A model generated the notes under the pieces. The model was not told where the DNA came from. It was given only the letters and a program-made list of their open reading frames with translations, and made no database searches. From Sphingomonas elodea ATCC 31461 (GTDB taxonomy: Bacteria > Pseudomonadota > Alphaproteobacteria > Sphingomonadales > Sphingomonadaceae), in the NCBI RefSeq assembly GCF_000226955.1, contig NZ_AGFU01000011.1, positions 1-64,000 of the forward strand: DNA of 64,000 nucleotides, in the 5' to 3' direction. Made by a program: the position numbers and the translations under genes. Shown here piece by piece: positions 43,992-53,974 of the stretch; within the stretch, counting starts at the first letter, position 1; the number at the start of each line of letters is the position of its first letter.

Positions 43992-45640
43992 TGATAGCCC
44001 TGGCCGTAGGTGCAGCCTAGCGCCGCGAGGGTCTGGGCCAGCTCCGGCGTCTCGATGCCTTCGGCCGTGGTCTGCATACCCAGTGCCAGTGCGAGGCTGA
44101 GAATCGCGCGGATGATGGCAATCTTGTCGCGATCGGCGAGCATCCCGGTCACGAAGCTGCGGTCGATCTTCAGCACGTCGATCGGCAGCTTCTGGAGATA
44201 GGCGAGGTTCGAATAGCCGGTGCCGAAATCGTCCATCGCCAGCGTGGTGCCAAGGTCCTTCAGCGCCGTCATGGTTTGGGCGATGCGATCCGGATCGCTG
44301 ACGATCGCGCTCTCGGTCAGCTCCAGGGTGAAGCGCGATCCGGGCATGTTGTGCCGGTCGAGCGCGGCCTTCACCATCGCCCCGATCTGGTCGCGCTGGA
44401 GCTGGATCGCCGAGAGGTTGACCGCGATCTTGACGCCGCAGTGGCCGCCCGCGCGGGCGTCCCATTCCGCCAGGGTGCGCGCCGCCTCCTCCATCGCCCA
44501 GCGGCCGAGCGGCACGATCAGGCCGGACTCTTCCGCAACCGGGATGAAGTCGTTCGGCGACACGGGAACGCCCTCCTCGTTGGTCCAGCGGGCGAGCGCC
44601 TCGAACGAGGTGATCCGACCGGTGCTGAGGTCGCAGATCGGCTGGAAGGCGAGCGACATCCTGCCATTCTCGATGGCGCGGCGCAGCTCGGTTTCGATCG
44701 CGAACTGCTCGCGCGCCAGATCGAAGGCGCGGGTATGGTAGAACTCGGTCCGGCCGCTCTTCTTCGCGCGGCGCACTGCGAGCTGGGCGTTGCGGACCAG
44801 GTCCTCCGGATCGCCCTCGATATCGGCGCCGAGCGCGATGCCGATCGAACAGTCGATGCGGATCTCGAAATTGGACAGGCGGAAGGGGTTGGTCAGCGCG
44901 GCATGGACTCGCTTGGCGACCTGCACCGCGTCGTCCGGCCCATCTTCCAGCGTCATCAGCACGCCGAACTCGTCTCCGCCGATTCGCGCCAGGATGTCGC
45001 GGCCGCGAAGCGCGCCCTTGATCCGGCGCGCGACGGAGATGAGCAGTTCGTCGCCGGCCAGCGCACCCATACAGGCGTTCACCCGGCTGAAGCGGTCGAG
45101 GTTGATCACGAGGACGCCGAAGCAATGCGCGTCGCCCGGATCGATCCGGCTTTCGATCTCATCGGAGAAGCCGGCGCGATTCGGCAGGCCGGTCAGGCTG
45201 TCGGTCGCCATCTCCCGGCGCAGACTCTCCTCCGTGCGCAATTCCGAGGTCTGGTCAAGCAGCGTGATCAGGCAGCGCCGCGCGCTGGCCTCGCGCCGCG
45301 CCAGCACCACCCGGAAATGGCGGCTGTCGACCTCGCCGCCGAAACGCCAGGCGATCTCCTCATGCAGCATGTCGGAAGCCAGGAACTGGCCGATTCGCGG
45401 CCCGAGCAGCTGGACCACCGGCGATTCCTGCGCGATCAGGCCCAGCCCTGCTACCCGGAACGGAACGTTGGTGGCACCGAACGCATAGCGGCCGTCTGCT
45501 ATCTCGATCACCGCCGCAGGGATAGGCAGCAGCTCCAGCATCCTGCCCAAGTCTTCCGCGGGCGCATGCAACGCGGGGTCGACCGGTGGAGCGGGCTCCA
45601 CGGTACGCATACTCAGAGCCCGGACCCTTCGAAACGCCAT
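43931..45640 (-). CDS. GGDEF-EAL dual-domain c-di-GMP enzyme
   Basis: A 569-residue cytoplasmic protein. The N-terminal part (about 15-130) is PAS-like, the GGDEF domain (about 140-295) keeps GGDEF and an RGRD I-site, and the EAL domain (about 305-560) keeps EAL in FEALARW, ELTES, DDFGTGYSNL, KIDRSFV and AEGIET. Both synthesis and hydrolysis of c-di-GMP look possible; the phosphodiesterase active site is complete. ATG 45640 is provisional: GAGGGG directly abuts it, and TTG 45661 or ATG 45610 are alternatives. It is 70 bases after parC on the same strand. Confidence 0.92.
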   Translation of the reverse strand: MAFRRVRALSMRTVEPAPPVDPALHAPAEDLGRMLELLPIPAAVIEIADGRYAFGATNVPFRVAGLGLIAQESPVVQLLGPRIGQFLASDMLHEEIAWRFGGEVDSRHFRVVLARREASARRCLITLLDQTSELRTEESLRREMATDSLTGLPNRAGFSDEIESRIDPGDAHCFGVLVINLDRFSRVNACMGALAGDELLISVARRIKGALRGRDILARIGGDEFGVLMTLEDGPDDAVQVAKRVHAALTNPFRLSNFEIRIDCSIGIALGADIEGDPEDLVRNAQLAVRRAKKSGRTEFYHTRAFDLAREQFAIETELRRAIENGRMSLAFQPICDLSTGRITSFEALARWTNEEGVPVSPNDFIPVAEESGLIVPLGRWAMEEAARTLAEWDARAGGHCGVKIAVNLSAIQLQRDQIGAMVKAALDRHNMPGSRFTLELTESAIVSDPDRIAQTMTALKDLGTTLAMDDFGTGYSNLAYLQKLPIDVLKIDRSFVTGMLADRDKIAIIRAILSLALALGMQTTAEGIETPELAQTLAALGCTYGQGYHYSRPVPGDAAFALIGALSA

Positions 45641-45671
45641 CCCCTCAGTTGTAGCGCCCAAGTGGTTAAAG

Positions 45672-45700
45672 GGGTCTGAAGACCCTGTCCGTACGGACAG
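45672..45700. terminator. Adjacent hairpin and 16-bp palindrome after parC
   Basis: GGGTCT-GA-AGACCC at 45672-45685 is followed on the plus strand by the perfect palindrome CTGTCCGTACGGACAG at 45685-45700 and CTTTT. On the minus strand the first hairpin is followed by CCTTTAA. It lies 11 bases past the parC stop and could end its transcript, or be a regulatory site for the GGDEF-EAL gene. Confidence 0.45.
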
Positions 45701-45710
45701 CTTTTACCGC

Positions 45711-47951
45711 TCAGAAACGGTTGTCGCGCGGGAACCCGGTGGGCGGCATGCGGCCTGCAGCGCCGCGCGCGGCACGCCACGGCATCACGTCCGGCTCGGA
45801 GCGGTAGCGGCCCTGCTCGCCGCCCATCCGCCAGCGCAGGCCGTCGGTAAACTTGAAGGTGATCACGTCAGACAGCCCGCCATCCCGGTAGCGCTGCAGC
45901 TGCACGCCCTGCCCGCGCGTCATCTCCGCCACCTCGGACAGCGGGAAGACCAGCATCTTGCGATTGTCGCCGATCGCCGCAACGAAATCGTCCTCGGGCC
46001 CGATCGGGCGGACCAGCTTCAGATGCGCGCCCGGGCGCGGGGTGACGACCTGCTTGCCCTTGCGGGTTTCGGCGATCACTTCGTGGCTGCTCACGATGAA
46101 ACCGCGCCCATCGCTCGCCGCGACCAGCAGCTTGGGCGCGGCGCTGGCGGGAAGCAGTGTGACGATGTGCCGTTCGGCCTCCAGGTCGATCATCAGCCGC
46201 ACCGGCTCGCCAAAGCCGCGGCCACCGGGCAGCTTGTCCGCCCCCAGCGTGTAGAAGCGGCCATTGTCGGCCGCGAGCAGCAGCTTGTCGGTCGTCTGGG
46301 CATGGAACGCCAGGAAGGGCCCGTCGCCTTCCTTGAACTTCAGCGCCTCGCCGCCGAGATCCTCGACATGCCCCTTCATCGCGCGGATCCAGCCGCGCTG
46401 CGAAAGGATGACGGTGATCGGCTCGCGCTCGATCATCGCCTCCAGCGGGATCTCGCGGGCGGGCGCCATCTCGATGATCGCGGTACGCCTGGCCCCCAGC
46501 GGCGTATCCTGGCCGTAGCGGGTGATCATCTTGCCCAGCGCGCGCTTCATCCAGGTGCGCTGGCGCGCCTCGGAGCCGAGCAAGGTCTCCAGCTCGGCCT
46601 GCTCCTTCTCCAGCTTCTCCTGCTCGCGGCGGAGTTCCATCTCCTCCAGCTTGCGCAAGCTGCGCAGCCGCATGTTGAGGATCGCCTCGGCCTGGCGATC
46701 GGTTAAGGAGAACTCGGCCATCATGATCGGCTTGGGCTCGTCCTCGGTGCGGATGATCTCGATCACCCGGTCGAGGTTGAGATAGGCGGTGATATAGCCG
46801 CGCAGCAGCTCCAGCCGATCGGCGATCTTCTCCAGCCGGTGCTGCGACTTGCGCTGCAGCACCACGAACTGGTGCTCCAGCCAGCCGGCCAGCGCCTCGC
46901 CCAGGCTCATCACCCGCGGCGTGCGGTTCTTGTCGAGCACGTTGAGGTTGAGCGGCACGCGCACCTCGAGGTCGGACAGGCGGTAGAGGCTGTCCATCAG
47001 CGTATCGGCGTCGACCGTGCGGCTACGCGGTTCGAGGACGATGCGGATGTCCTCGGCCGATTCGTCGCGCACGTCGCCCAGGATCGGCAGCTTCTTGTCG
47101 TTGATCAGCGCCGCGATGCCCTCGATCAGCTTGCCCTTCTGCACGCCGTAGGGGATCTCGGTGACGATCAGGTGCCAGCCCCCGCCCTTCTCGGTCACCT
47201 TCTCGATCTTGGCGCGCACCCGGAAGCTGCCGCGGCCGGTGGTATAGGCCTCCGCGATCGCGGCGGGGCTGTCGACGGCGATGCCGCCGGTGGGGAAGTC
47301 CGGGCCCTTCACGAACTCGAGCACGTTCGCCTGCGGATTGTCGATCAGCGCGACCGCGGCCTGCATCAGCTCGGCGGCGTTATGCGGGGGGATGCTCGTC
47401 GCCATGCCCACCGCGATTCCCGCCGCACCGTTGGCCAGCAGGTTGGGGAACAGGCCGGGGAACAGCTCGGGTTCCTCGTCCTCGCCGTTATAGGTGGGGC
47501 GGAAATCGACGGCATTCTCGTCGAGGCCGTCCATCAGATCGATCGCGACCTGGGTCAGCCGGGCTTCGGTATAGCGATAGGCGGCGGCGTTATCGCCGTC
47601 GATATTGCCGAAATTGCCCTGCCCGTCGACCAGCGGATAGCGCAGCGCGAAGGTCTGCGCCAAGCGCACCATCGCGTCATAGACCGAGGCATCGCCATGC
47701 GGGTGATACTTACCGATCACGTCGCCGACAACGCGCGCGCACTTCTTGTAGCCGCTCGCCGGATCCAGCTTGAGCAGCCGCATCGCCCAGAGCAGCCGGC
47801 GATGCACCGGCTTCAGCCCGTCGCGAACGTCGGGCAGCGAGCGCGCGGTGATCGTCGACAGCGCATAGACCAGGTACCGCTCGGACAGTGCGCTGTCGAA
47901 GGGGACGTCGGAGGCGCCGGAAGGTTCGGAAACGTCGGTGTCGAGGCTCAT
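45711..47951 (-). CDS. parC: DNA topoisomerase IV subunit A
   Basis: Type IIA topoisomerase breakage-rejoining subunit that decatenates chromosomes with ParE. The 746-residue protein has the catalytic tyrosine in [12 protein letters not shown], the N-terminal [35 protein letters not shown] block and a C-terminal beta-pinwheel with fewer blades than GyrA, which distinguishes ParC. The quinolone-resistance region [17 protein letters not shown] has the sensitive-type Ser/Asp pattern but resistance is not assessed. Confidence 0.97.
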   Translation of the reverse strand: MSLDTDVSEPSGASDVPFDSALSERYLVYALSTITARSLPDVRDGLKPVHRRLLWAMRLLKLDPASGYKKCARVVGDVIGKYHPHGDASVYDAMVRLAQTFALRYPLVDGQGNFGNIDGDNAAAYRYTEARLTQVAIDLMDGLDENAVDFRPTYNGEDEEPELFPGLFPNLLANGAAGIAVGMATSIPPHNAAELMQAAVALIDNPQANVLEFVKGPDFPTGGIAVDSPAAIAEAYTTGRGSFRVRAKIEKVTEKGGGWHLIVTEIPYGVQKGKLIEGIAALINDKKLPILGDVRDESAEDIRIVLEPRSRTVDADTLMDSLYRLSDLEVRVPLNLNVLDKNRTPRVMSLGEALAGWLEHQFVVLQRKSQHRLEKIADRLELLRGYITAYLNLDRVIEIIRTEDEPKPIMMAEFSLTDRQAEAILNMRLRSLRKLEEMELRREQEKLEKEQAELETLLGSEARQRTWMKRALGKMITRYGQDTPLGARRTAIIEMAPAREIPLEAMIEREPITVILSQRGWIRAMKGHVEDLGGEALKFKEGDGPFLAFHAQTTDKLLLAADNGRFYTLGADKLPGGRGFGEPVRLMIDLEAERHIVTLLPASAAPKLLVAASDGRGFIVSSHEVIAETRKGKQVVTPRPGAHLKLVRPIGPEDDFVAAIGDNRKMLVFPLSEVAEMTRGQGVQLQRYRDGGLSDVITFKFTDGLRWRMGGEQGRYRSEPDVMPWRAARGAAGRMPPTGFPRDNRF

Positions 47952-48023
47952 CGCCGGACGGGATAGCAGGCAGGAGGGGCAAACGCCAAGGGCGTTCCCC
48001 GTTTGATCCGAATTGTTTCGTGC

Positions 48024-49082
48024 TCAGCCGATCAGGTGGCGGAAGAAGCTGCGGTTCCTGGCGATCAGCGGGCGCAGATGCTCGGGCACCTCATGCCACT
48101 TCAGCTTGCGGATCATCGGCGTGCGGTGCGACGGCCCGATCGAGACGAGCAGCGACAGCATGCCGCGGCGCTGGGCCGGCGGGGTGCCGCGATGCAGCGC
48201 GAAGGTGTTGACGAAATAGACGTCGCCCTTCTCGGCCAGCACCACGCCCGCACCGTTGGCCTGCTTGATCAGCTCCAGTTCCTCGTCGCGAAAGCGCCTT
48301 GCCTCCGAGAATGCGTGCAGGCCCGAGGTGCCCGGGATCAGCTCCAGCGGGCCGTCCTCGCGCGTCGCGATCGGCGAGAGCGGCACGAACACACGGATGA
48401 AGTTGAGCGGTTCCACACAGTCGCGGTGCCAGTTCTGGTTCTGATAGGCGAAGCCCACCGGCTGCGAGATCCACGCCCAGGCCCAGCTGAGCGCCGCGCG
48501 GGGACCGATCGCCTCGCGGCAGAAGGCGATCAGGTCGGGATTGGCGCAGATCTCCAGGAAACCATGGTCCTCGAACAGCCGCTGCGCGTCCATGTAGAGG
48601 AAGGGGTGATCGGTCGCCTCCGGCGCGCCGACATGTTCGAAACCGGGCAGATAGGGATCGGTGAAGGTCTGCGGCGCGAACATCGATGCCGCCATGCGAT
48701 CGACCAGGCCGCTGTCGAGCATCTTCTCGGCGAAGTGGAAATCGGCGGCGTGAAACGCCGCGGCGCGGGGCGTGCGGCCGATCCGCGCCCACGGCGCGTG
48801 CAGCAGCCGCTCGATCCGCCCCAGCCTGCGCAGCCGGGCCGGATCGTTCGATCTGGTCCGCAGCCAGAAGATGTAGTTATAGGCATAGTTGTAGAAAGCG
48901 ATGTGCCGCAGCCGCGCCAGCCGCGTGTCCCGCCGCATGCCGTCCGCCACCTGGGCCGTGTACGGCTTGATCCCCGCTTCGGGGGTATGGTCCGCACCCA
49001 CCAGCATCGCCTTGCCCAAGCGCGTCATCATCCGGTTCCACTGCCCTGTCCGTTCCCATTTTAGGACGGCGGTGCGCGCCAT
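48024..49082 (-). CDS. Phytanoyl-CoA dioxygenase (PhyH) family protein
   Basis: A 352-residue Fe(II)/2-oxoglutarate-dependent oxygenase-like protein. The facial triad is visible as His219-x-Asp221 in QNWHRDCVEP and His297 in FVNTFALHRGTPP, with a 2-oxoglutarate-binding arginine shortly after (PPAQRR). ATG 49082 is chosen; no strong ribosome-binding site is seen. An N-terminal helical region of about 200 residues precedes the cupin core. Substrate is unknown; members hydroxylate fatty acyl-CoA, ectoine and many other compounds. Confidence 0.82.
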   Translation of the reverse strand: MARTAVLKWERTGQWNRMMTRLGKAMLVGADHTPEAGIKPYTAQVADGMRRDTRLARLRHIAFYNYAYNYIFWLRTRSNDPARLRRLGRIERLLHAPWARIGRTPRAAAFHAADFHFAEKMLDSGLVDRMAASMFAPQTFTDPYLPGFEHVGAPEATDHPFLYMDAQRLFEDHGFLEICANPDLIAFCREAIGPRAALSWAWAWISQPVGFAYQNQNWHRDCVEPLNFIRVFVPLSPIATREDGPLELIPGTSGLHAFSEARRFRDEELELIKQANGAGVVLAEKGDVYFVNTFALHRGTPPAQRRGMLSLLVSIGPSHRTPMIRKLKWHEVPEHLRPLIARNRSFFRHLIG

Positions 49083-49219
49083 GGGCCGCAGCCGGCCAAT
49101 TTGACACGCGGGCCATGCTGCAATTTCGCCGCAATGTCGCCTCATTTACGGCAGAATTGTGGCTTGACTTTGTCCTATCCGAATGGTGGGATTTGCGCCT
49201 CACCTTCAAGGGGATCGCG

Positions 49220-50053
49220 ATGCGCAAATTTCTCGTGCTCGGTTTCGCAGCGTTGCTTGCCGCCTGTTCCAGCAATGACGGCGGCGGTTCGGGCCAGCAG
49301 GACGCGCCCACCGCCGAAGCGCCGGCGACGCCGGGGGCCGAACCGCTCAAGGTCGCCCTGCCCCAGCTCGCCTATCGGTACACGCTCAGCTTCCTGCTGC
49401 CCGATGGGCGCCTGGCCGAGACGCAGGAGGCGCATCGCGCGCTGTGCGAGCAGCTGGGCCCGGCGCGGTGCCAGCTGGTGGCACTAACGCGAGACGATGC
49501 CGAGGGCCGCGCCGGCAGTGCGGTGCTGAAACTCCGCGTCGCCGCCGCCGATGCGCCCTATTTCACCGGCGAGGCCGGCCGGCAGGTTGCGGCCGCGGGC
49601 GGCCGCGCGCTCAATACCAACGTGGCGGGCGACGACGTGTCGAAGGACCTGACCGACACCGCCGCCCGCATCCATCAGCGCGAGTTGCTCGTCGCCCGCG
49701 TCACCGAGACGCTGCGGACGCGCAAGGGCACGGTCGGCGAACTGGTCGAGGCCGAACGCAATGTCGCCGGGGCGCAGGAGGAACTCGACAAGGCCCGCGC
49801 CTGGCAGCGTGAACTCCAGGGCCGCGTCGCGATGGCCGAGGTGGAGATCCACTACCAGCCGCTCGCCGCCCCGGCCTCGGGCGCCAGCGTCGGTGCGGCA
49901 CTCGGCGAGGCCGCGCAGGGCTCCGCGACGATGTTTGTCTGGGGCCTGCAGCTGCTGCTCTCGCTGGCGATCTACCTGCTGCCCTGGGCCGCGGTCTTCG
50001 GCGCCGGGGTCGCGGTGGCGACGCTGCTGCGCCGACGCAACCGCGCGGCATGA
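49220..50053 (+). CDS. DUF4349 lipoprotein
   Basis: A 277-residue exported lipoprotein with signal and lipobox LLAAC near residue 16. The DUF4349 domain spans about 50-250 and contains a coiled coil (KDLTDTAARIHQRELLVARVTETL onward), followed by a C-terminal membrane helix at about 240-265 and a basic tail. Family function is unknown; members are envelope-associated. The start at 49220 follows AAGGGG. The open frame to 49115 lacks a site. Confidence 0.87.
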   Translation: MRKFLVLGFAALLAACSSNDGGGSGQQDAPTAEAPATPGAEPLKVALPQLAYRYTLSFLLPDGRLAETQEAHRALCEQLGPARCQLVALTRDDAEGRAGSAVLKLRVAAADAPYFTGEAGRQVAAAGGRALNTNVAGDDVSKDLTDTAARIHQRELLVARVTETLRTRKGTVGELVEAERNVAGAQEELDKARAWQRELQGRVAMAEVEIHYQPLAAPASGASVGAALGEAAQGSATMFVWGLQLLLSLAIYLLPWAAVFGAGVAVATLLRRRNRAA

Positions 50054-50195
50054 GTGCAGGGCCCGCTTTGGGATCGACGCTGCATTGCACCCTCGCCCCC
50101 CTTGCGGTATAGCGCGAGGCCTTCCAGAGCCCCGGCTGTTGCGTGGAGAAATCCCGTGAGGCCGGGGCAACGCATTTCCAAGGGACTAGGCCGAC

Positions 50196-50975
50196 ATGGC
50201 ACGCCGCCGGCAAATCTACGAAGGCAAGGCTAAGATTCTCTACGAGGGTCCGGAGCCCGGCACGCTGATCCAGTATTTCAAGGACGACGCAACCGCCTTC
50301 AACGCCCAGAAAAAGGGTACGATCAACGGCAAGGGCGTGTTGAACAACCGCATCAGCGAGCACGTCTTCACGCTGCTCGGCGGCATCGGCATCCCCACGC
50401 ACTTCATCCGCCGCCTCAACATGCGCGAGCAACTGATCCGCCAGGTCGAGATCGTGCCGATCGAGGTCGTGGTACGCAACGTCGTCGCCGGTTCGCTGGC
50501 GAAGAAGCTGGGGATCGAGGAGGGCACGCCGCTGCCCCGCACGATCGTCGAATATTATTACAAGGACGATGCGCTCGGCGACCCGATGGTCACCGACGAG
50601 CACATCCTGGCCTTCGGCTGGGCCGCGCAGGAAGAACTGCACGACATGGCCGACATGGCCATCCGCGTGAACGACTTCCTCTCAGGGCTCTTCGCCGGCA
50701 TCGGCATCCGCCTGGTCGACTTCAAGCTCGAGTTCGGCCGGATCTGGGAAAACGAATATCCCCGGATCATCCTGGCGGACGAGATCAGCCCCGATGGCTG
50801 CCGCCTGTGGGACATCACCACCGGCGAAAAGCTCGACAAGGATCGCTTCCGTCGCGACCTCGGCGGCGAAGTCGAGGCCTATCAGGAAGTGGCGCGCCGC
50901 CTTGGCCTGTTCCCGGAAGGCGACGCCTCCGACGTGCTCGACCTCGAGACGCACCGCAAGAAGCGGGGGAAGTAA
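50196..50975 (+). CDS. purC: Phosphoribosylaminoimidazole-succinocarboxamide synthase
   Basis: Purine biosynthesis ligase joining aspartate to CAIR in an ATP-dependent step. The 259-residue protein has the N-terminal [13 protein letters not shown], the substrate-binding [45 protein letters not shown], and [34 protein letters not shown]. It is 139 bases upstream of purS with a hairpin between. Confidence 0.97.
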   Translation: MARRRQIYEGKAKILYEGPEPGTLIQYFKDDATAFNAQKKGTINGKGVLNNRISEHVFTLLGGIGIPTHFIRRLNMREQLIRQVEIVPIEVVVRNVVAGSLAKKLGIEEGTPLPRTIVEYYYKDDALGDPMVTDEHILAFGWAAQEELHDMADMAIRVNDFLSGLFAGIGIRLVDFKLEFGRIWENEYPRIILADEISPDGCRLWDITTGEKLDKDRFRRDLGGEVEAYQEVARRLGLFPEGDASDVLDLETHRKKRGK

Positions 50976-51001
50976 GCGTCGTTTCGCGCAGCAAGGAATT
51001 G

Positions 51002-51033
51002 AAGGGGCTCGCCGCCAGCGGGCCCCTTTCCTT
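51002..51033 (+). terminator. Hairpin between purC and purS
   Basis: Arms AAGGGGC and GCCCCTT, with an inner CGC/GCG pairing, followed by TTTCCTTT. It lies 26 bases after the purC stop and probably terminates or attenuates readthrough into purS. Confidence 0.55.
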
Positions 51034-51114
51034 TCCGCCTTCCGTGCACTGCCAACGCCCTTCCCGAACGATTTCCGATTGCGAGTTCGCCCCCGCCGCG
51101 CCATAGGCGCGCCC

Positions 51115-51345
51115 ATGAAACTCCGCATCATCGTCACCTTGAAGAACGGCGTGCTCGATCCGCAGGGCAAGGCCATTCAGAACGCGCTCGGCGGCCTCGG
51201 TTTCGAGGGCGTCGAGGATATCCGCGCCGGCAAGATCTTCGAGCTGGACGTCGCCGATTCGACCAGCGACGCCGCCATCGACGAGATGTGCCGCAAGCTG
51301 CTCGCCAACACGGTGATCGAGAACTACCGGGTCGAGAAGCTGTGA
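51115..51345 (+). CDS. purS: Phosphoribosylformylglycinamidine synthase subunit PurS
   Basis: Small 76-residue subunit that links PurL and PurQ. The strand-helix pattern [45 protein letters not shown] is diagnostic. Its TGA overlaps the GTG start of purQ by four bases (GTGA). purL is not in the window. Confidence 0.96.
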   Translation: MKLRIIVTLKNGVLDPQGKAIQNALGGLGFEGVEDIRAGKIFELDVADSTSDAAIDEMCRKLLANTVIENYRVEKL

Positions 51346-52007
51346 AGACCGCGGTCATCGTCTTCCCCGGCTCCAACTGCGATCGCGACATCGCGGTCGC
51401 GCTGGAGAGCGTGACCGGCACCAAGCCGCACATGGTGTGGCATGGCGACAGCGAACTGCCGGAGGGCCTGGGCCTGATCGCCCTGCCCGGCGGCTTCTCC
51501 TATGGCGACTATCTGCGCTGCGGCGCCATCGCGGCGCGTTCGCCGGTCGTGAAGGCGGTGGTGGAAGCGGCCAATCGCGGCACGCCGGTGATCGGCATCT
51601 GCAACGGCTTCCAGATCCTCACCGAAACCGGGCTGCTGCCGGGCGCGCTGATGCGCAATGCCGGCCTCGACTTCGTCTGCCGCGACGTGCCGTTGGTGGT
51701 GGAGAACAGCCAGTCGATCTTCACCAGCGCCTATCAGGCGGGCGAACAGCTCTCGATCCCGGTCGCGCACCATGACGGCAATTATTTCGCCGACGCCGAG
51801 ACGCTCGATCGTCTCGAAGGCGAAGGCCGCGTGGCGTTCCGCTACGGCCAGAACATCAACGGTTCGGCCCGCAACATCGCCGGCGTAATGAACGCCGCCG
51901 GCAACGTGCTCGGCATGATGCCGCACCCCGAGCGCAAGATCGAGGCAGCGCATGGCGGCGACGACGGCCGCAGGCTGTTCGAAGGGCTGCTCGCCGCGGT
52001 CGCCTGA
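51342..52007 (+). CDS. purQ: Phosphoribosylformylglycinamidine synthase subunit PurQ (glutaminase)
   Basis: Class I glutamine amidotransferase subunit of 221 residues supplying ammonia to PurL. The nucleophile elbow is [24 protein letters not shown] and the catalytic His-Glu pair is in [10 protein letters not shown]. The start is GTG at 51342, overlapping purS; GVHYAG-like downstream sequences are absent, so the end is normal. It is followed by a strong bidirectional terminator. Confidence 0.97.
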   Translation: MKTAVIVFPGSNCDRDIAVALESVTGTKPHMVWHGDSELPEGLGLIALPGGFSYGDYLRCGAIAARSPVVKAVVEAANRGTPVIGICNGFQILTETGLLPGALMRNAGLDFVCRDVPLVVENSQSIFTSAYQAGEQLSIPVAHHDGNYFADAETLDRLEGEGRVAFRYGQNINGSARNIAGVMNAAGNVLGMMPHPERKIEAAHGGDDGRRLFEGLLAAVA

Positions 52008-52023
52008 CCGCCGCAGTCTCCGT

Positions 52024-52061
52024 GAAAAAGGGCCGTGGTCGGGGGACCGCGGCCCTTTTTC
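52024..52061. terminator. Bidirectional terminator after purQ
   Basis: A 17-base arm at 52024-52040 pairs with 52045-52061 with one mismatch around a four-base loop. A-run and T-run flank it, so it should end both purQ and the TauE/SafE transcript from the other side. Confidence 0.87.
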
Positions 52062-52064
52062 ATT

Positions 52065-52844
52065 TCAGAACAGCATCTTCACGCCGACCACCGCCAGCGT
52101 CGCGGCGAGGATCGGCACCAGCACCTTGTCCGACGTGCGCGTCGCCAGCAGGCTGCCCAGGATGATGCCGGGGATCGACCCCGCAAGCAGCGACAAGAGC
52201 AGCGCACCGTTAACCGACCCCAGCCACCAATGACCCAGGCCGGCAAGCAGCGTTAGCGGCACCGCATGCGCGATGTCCGATCCGACCAGCCTGTTCACGG
52301 GCTGGTGCGGATAGAGCATCAGCAGCGCGGTCATGCCCAGCGCCCCCGCGCCCACCGAAGTGAGCGACACCAGCAGCCCCAGCACCGCACCCAGTGCGAC
52401 AGTCACCATGCCGATTCGAGCATCGCCCAGCCGCTCGAAGCGCGGCGCCATGAAGGTGACGAGTCGCCCGCGAAAAAAGGTGGCGATCGCCGTTGCGAGC
52501 AGGGCACAGCCAAGCGTCACGGTGATCAGCCCGCCGCTGTTCTTGGCATGCTCTTGCGCACTCGACAGCAGCAACAGCGTCACGGCCGTGGCGGGCACGC
52601 TGCCATAGGCGAGCCGGCGCACCACCTTCCAGTCGATCGTGCCGTGCAGCCCGTGCACGCCTGCTCCCACCGTCTTGGTGGCGGAGGCGTAAAGCAGGTC
52701 CGTACCGACGGCGGTCGCCGGATGGAAGCCGAAGGCGAGCACGAGCAGCGGCGTCATCAGCGAGCCGCCGCCGACGCCGGTCATGCCGACCAGCATTCCG
52801 ACGAGCACACCGGCGACGGAGTAGAGCGGGTTGATCGCGAACAC
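52065..52844 (-). CDS. TauE/SafE-family membrane transporter
   Basis: A 258-residue integral membrane protein with about eight helices. The family marker GMLVGMTGVGGGSLMTPLLVLAFGFHPATAVGTDLLYASATKTVGAGVHG is split here only for display; the internal repeat is seen again near VSLTSVGAGALGMTALLMLYP. Members export sulfite, sulfoacetate or related anions. GTG at 52844 is preferred, with AAGGA five bases upstream; ATG 52877 has no site. Substrate unknown. Confidence 0.87.
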   Translation of the reverse strand: MFAINPLYSVAGVLVGMLVGMTGVGGGSLMTPLLVLAFGFHPATAVGTDLLYASATKTVGAGVHGLHGTIDWKVVRRLAYGSVPATAVTLLLLSSAQEHAKNSGGLITVTLGCALLATAIATFFRGRLVTFMAPRFERLGDARIGMVTVALGAVLGLLVSLTSVGAGALGMTALLMLYPHQPVNRLVGSDIAHAVPLTLLAGLGHWWLGSVNGALLLSLLAGSIPGIILGSLLATRTSDKVLVPILAATLAVVGVKMLF

Positions 52845-52954
52845 GGGAATCCTTGGGAACCGATTTCCCACCAGCATGCGGGGATTTGGCGCGAACGCCA
52901 GAAAGATTTGGTTTCAGCCCGTCCTGCCGGTCCCGCCTTGCGACCGGATGCGTG

Positions 52955-53698
52955 TCAGATCCGCGTGGCGAAGGGGGTGAAATTCGTGCCTTCGTCGAAC
53001 ACGTCGACCCCTTCGGCGCGCTTGAGGAAGCCCACCACCACATAGGTCAGCGGCGTCAGCAACACCTCCCAGCTGACCTTGAGCACCCATTGCGTGACCA
53101 GCACCTTCAACACCAGCGCGTCGGTCCAGCCCTCGGCGCGGAGAAAGGCGAGCGGGTAGAAGATCAGGCTGTCCATCGCCTGGCCGGCGATGGTCGAACC
53201 GATCGTGCGGGTCCACAGCATTCTGCCGCCAGTCCACAGCTTCATCCGCGCGAGGACGTAGGAGTTGACGAACTCCCCTGCCCAGAAGGCGACGACCGAC
53301 GCCAGGACGATTCGCGGCACCTGTCCGAAGATCACCTCATAGGCCGCCTGGTTGGTCCAGTCGGGCGCGGGCGGCAGCTTCACCACCACCCACGCCATGA
53401 ACGCCATGAACACCACCGCGGCCGTGCCAGCCCAGATCACTCGGCGGGCCCGGGCATAGCCATACACCTCGGTCAGCACATCGCCGATGATGTAGGAGAT
53501 GGGGAAGAACAGGATGCCCGCCCCGAACGGCCAATAGCCGACGCCCGGCAGCCAGATCTGCGCGACCTTGCCCGCGCCGATCACGTTCGACAGCAGGATG
53601 ATCGCGACGAACGCGGCCATGACGAAGTCGAAATAGCGGAAATGCCCGCCGGCAAGGCTGCGGGCGGTAACGTGCGCGGGGCGAGAGGGCATGTTCAT
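52955..53698 (-). CDS. Queuosine precursor transporter (YhhQ/VUT family)
   Basis: A 247-residue membrane protein with about six helices. GHFRYFDFVMAAFVAIILLSNVIGAGKVAQIW, GAGILFFPISYIIGDVLTEVYGYARARRVIW and SYVLARMKLWTGGRMLWTRTIGSTIAGQAMDSLIFYPLAF are characteristic of YhhQ, which imports preQ0/preQ1. It probably serves queuosine synthesis by salvage. It lies just beside the tRNA-Arg gene, but that tRNA is not a queuosine substrate. Confidence 0.9.
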   Translation of the reverse strand: MNMPSRPAHVTARSLAGGHFRYFDFVMAAFVAIILLSNVIGAGKVAQIWLPGVGYWPFGAGILFFPISYIIGDVLTEVYGYARARRVIWAGTAAVVFMAFMAWVVVKLPPAPDWTNQAAYEVIFGQVPRIVLASVVAFWAGEFVNSYVLARMKLWTGGRMLWTRTIGSTIAGQAMDSLIFYPLAFLRAEGWTDALVLKVLVTQWVLKVSWEVLLTPLTYVVVGFLKRAEGVDVFDEGTNFTPFATRI

Positions 53699-53761
53699 TG
53701 CACTGCACTATGCGAGGCGTTTGCCCCTCACGCAATCTGCGCCTAAAGGCATTTCCAGCGC

Positions 53762-53838
53762 GCGCCCGTAGCTCAGTTGGATAGAGCACGAGCCTTCTAA
53801 GCTTGGGGCCGCTGGTTCGAATCCAGCCGGGCGCGCCA
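53762..53838 (+). tRNA. tRNA-Arg (anticodon TCT)
   Basis: A 77-nt tRNA with encoded CCA. The acceptor arms are GCGCCCG and CGGGCGC, D arm GCTCAGTTGGATAGAGC, anticodon stem CGAGC/GCTTG with one G-T pair around CTTCTAA (TCT at the centre), variable loop of five bases, and T arm GCTGG-TTCGAAT-CCAGC. Discriminator G precedes CCA. It reads AGA codons, and possibly AGG by wobble, both rare in a genome this GC-rich. Confidence 0.97.
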
Positions 53839-53974
53839 GTTCCGAAAAACTATGGATTACCGTCCGTTTGAGCAAACTCCGTCGAACAGCGATGGGCACC
53901 GAATGCCGTACCGAGGCTGCGATCGCCTGATTGAGCGGGGGACGTGCACGTGGCCGCTCACCTCGAGGCGTCGT

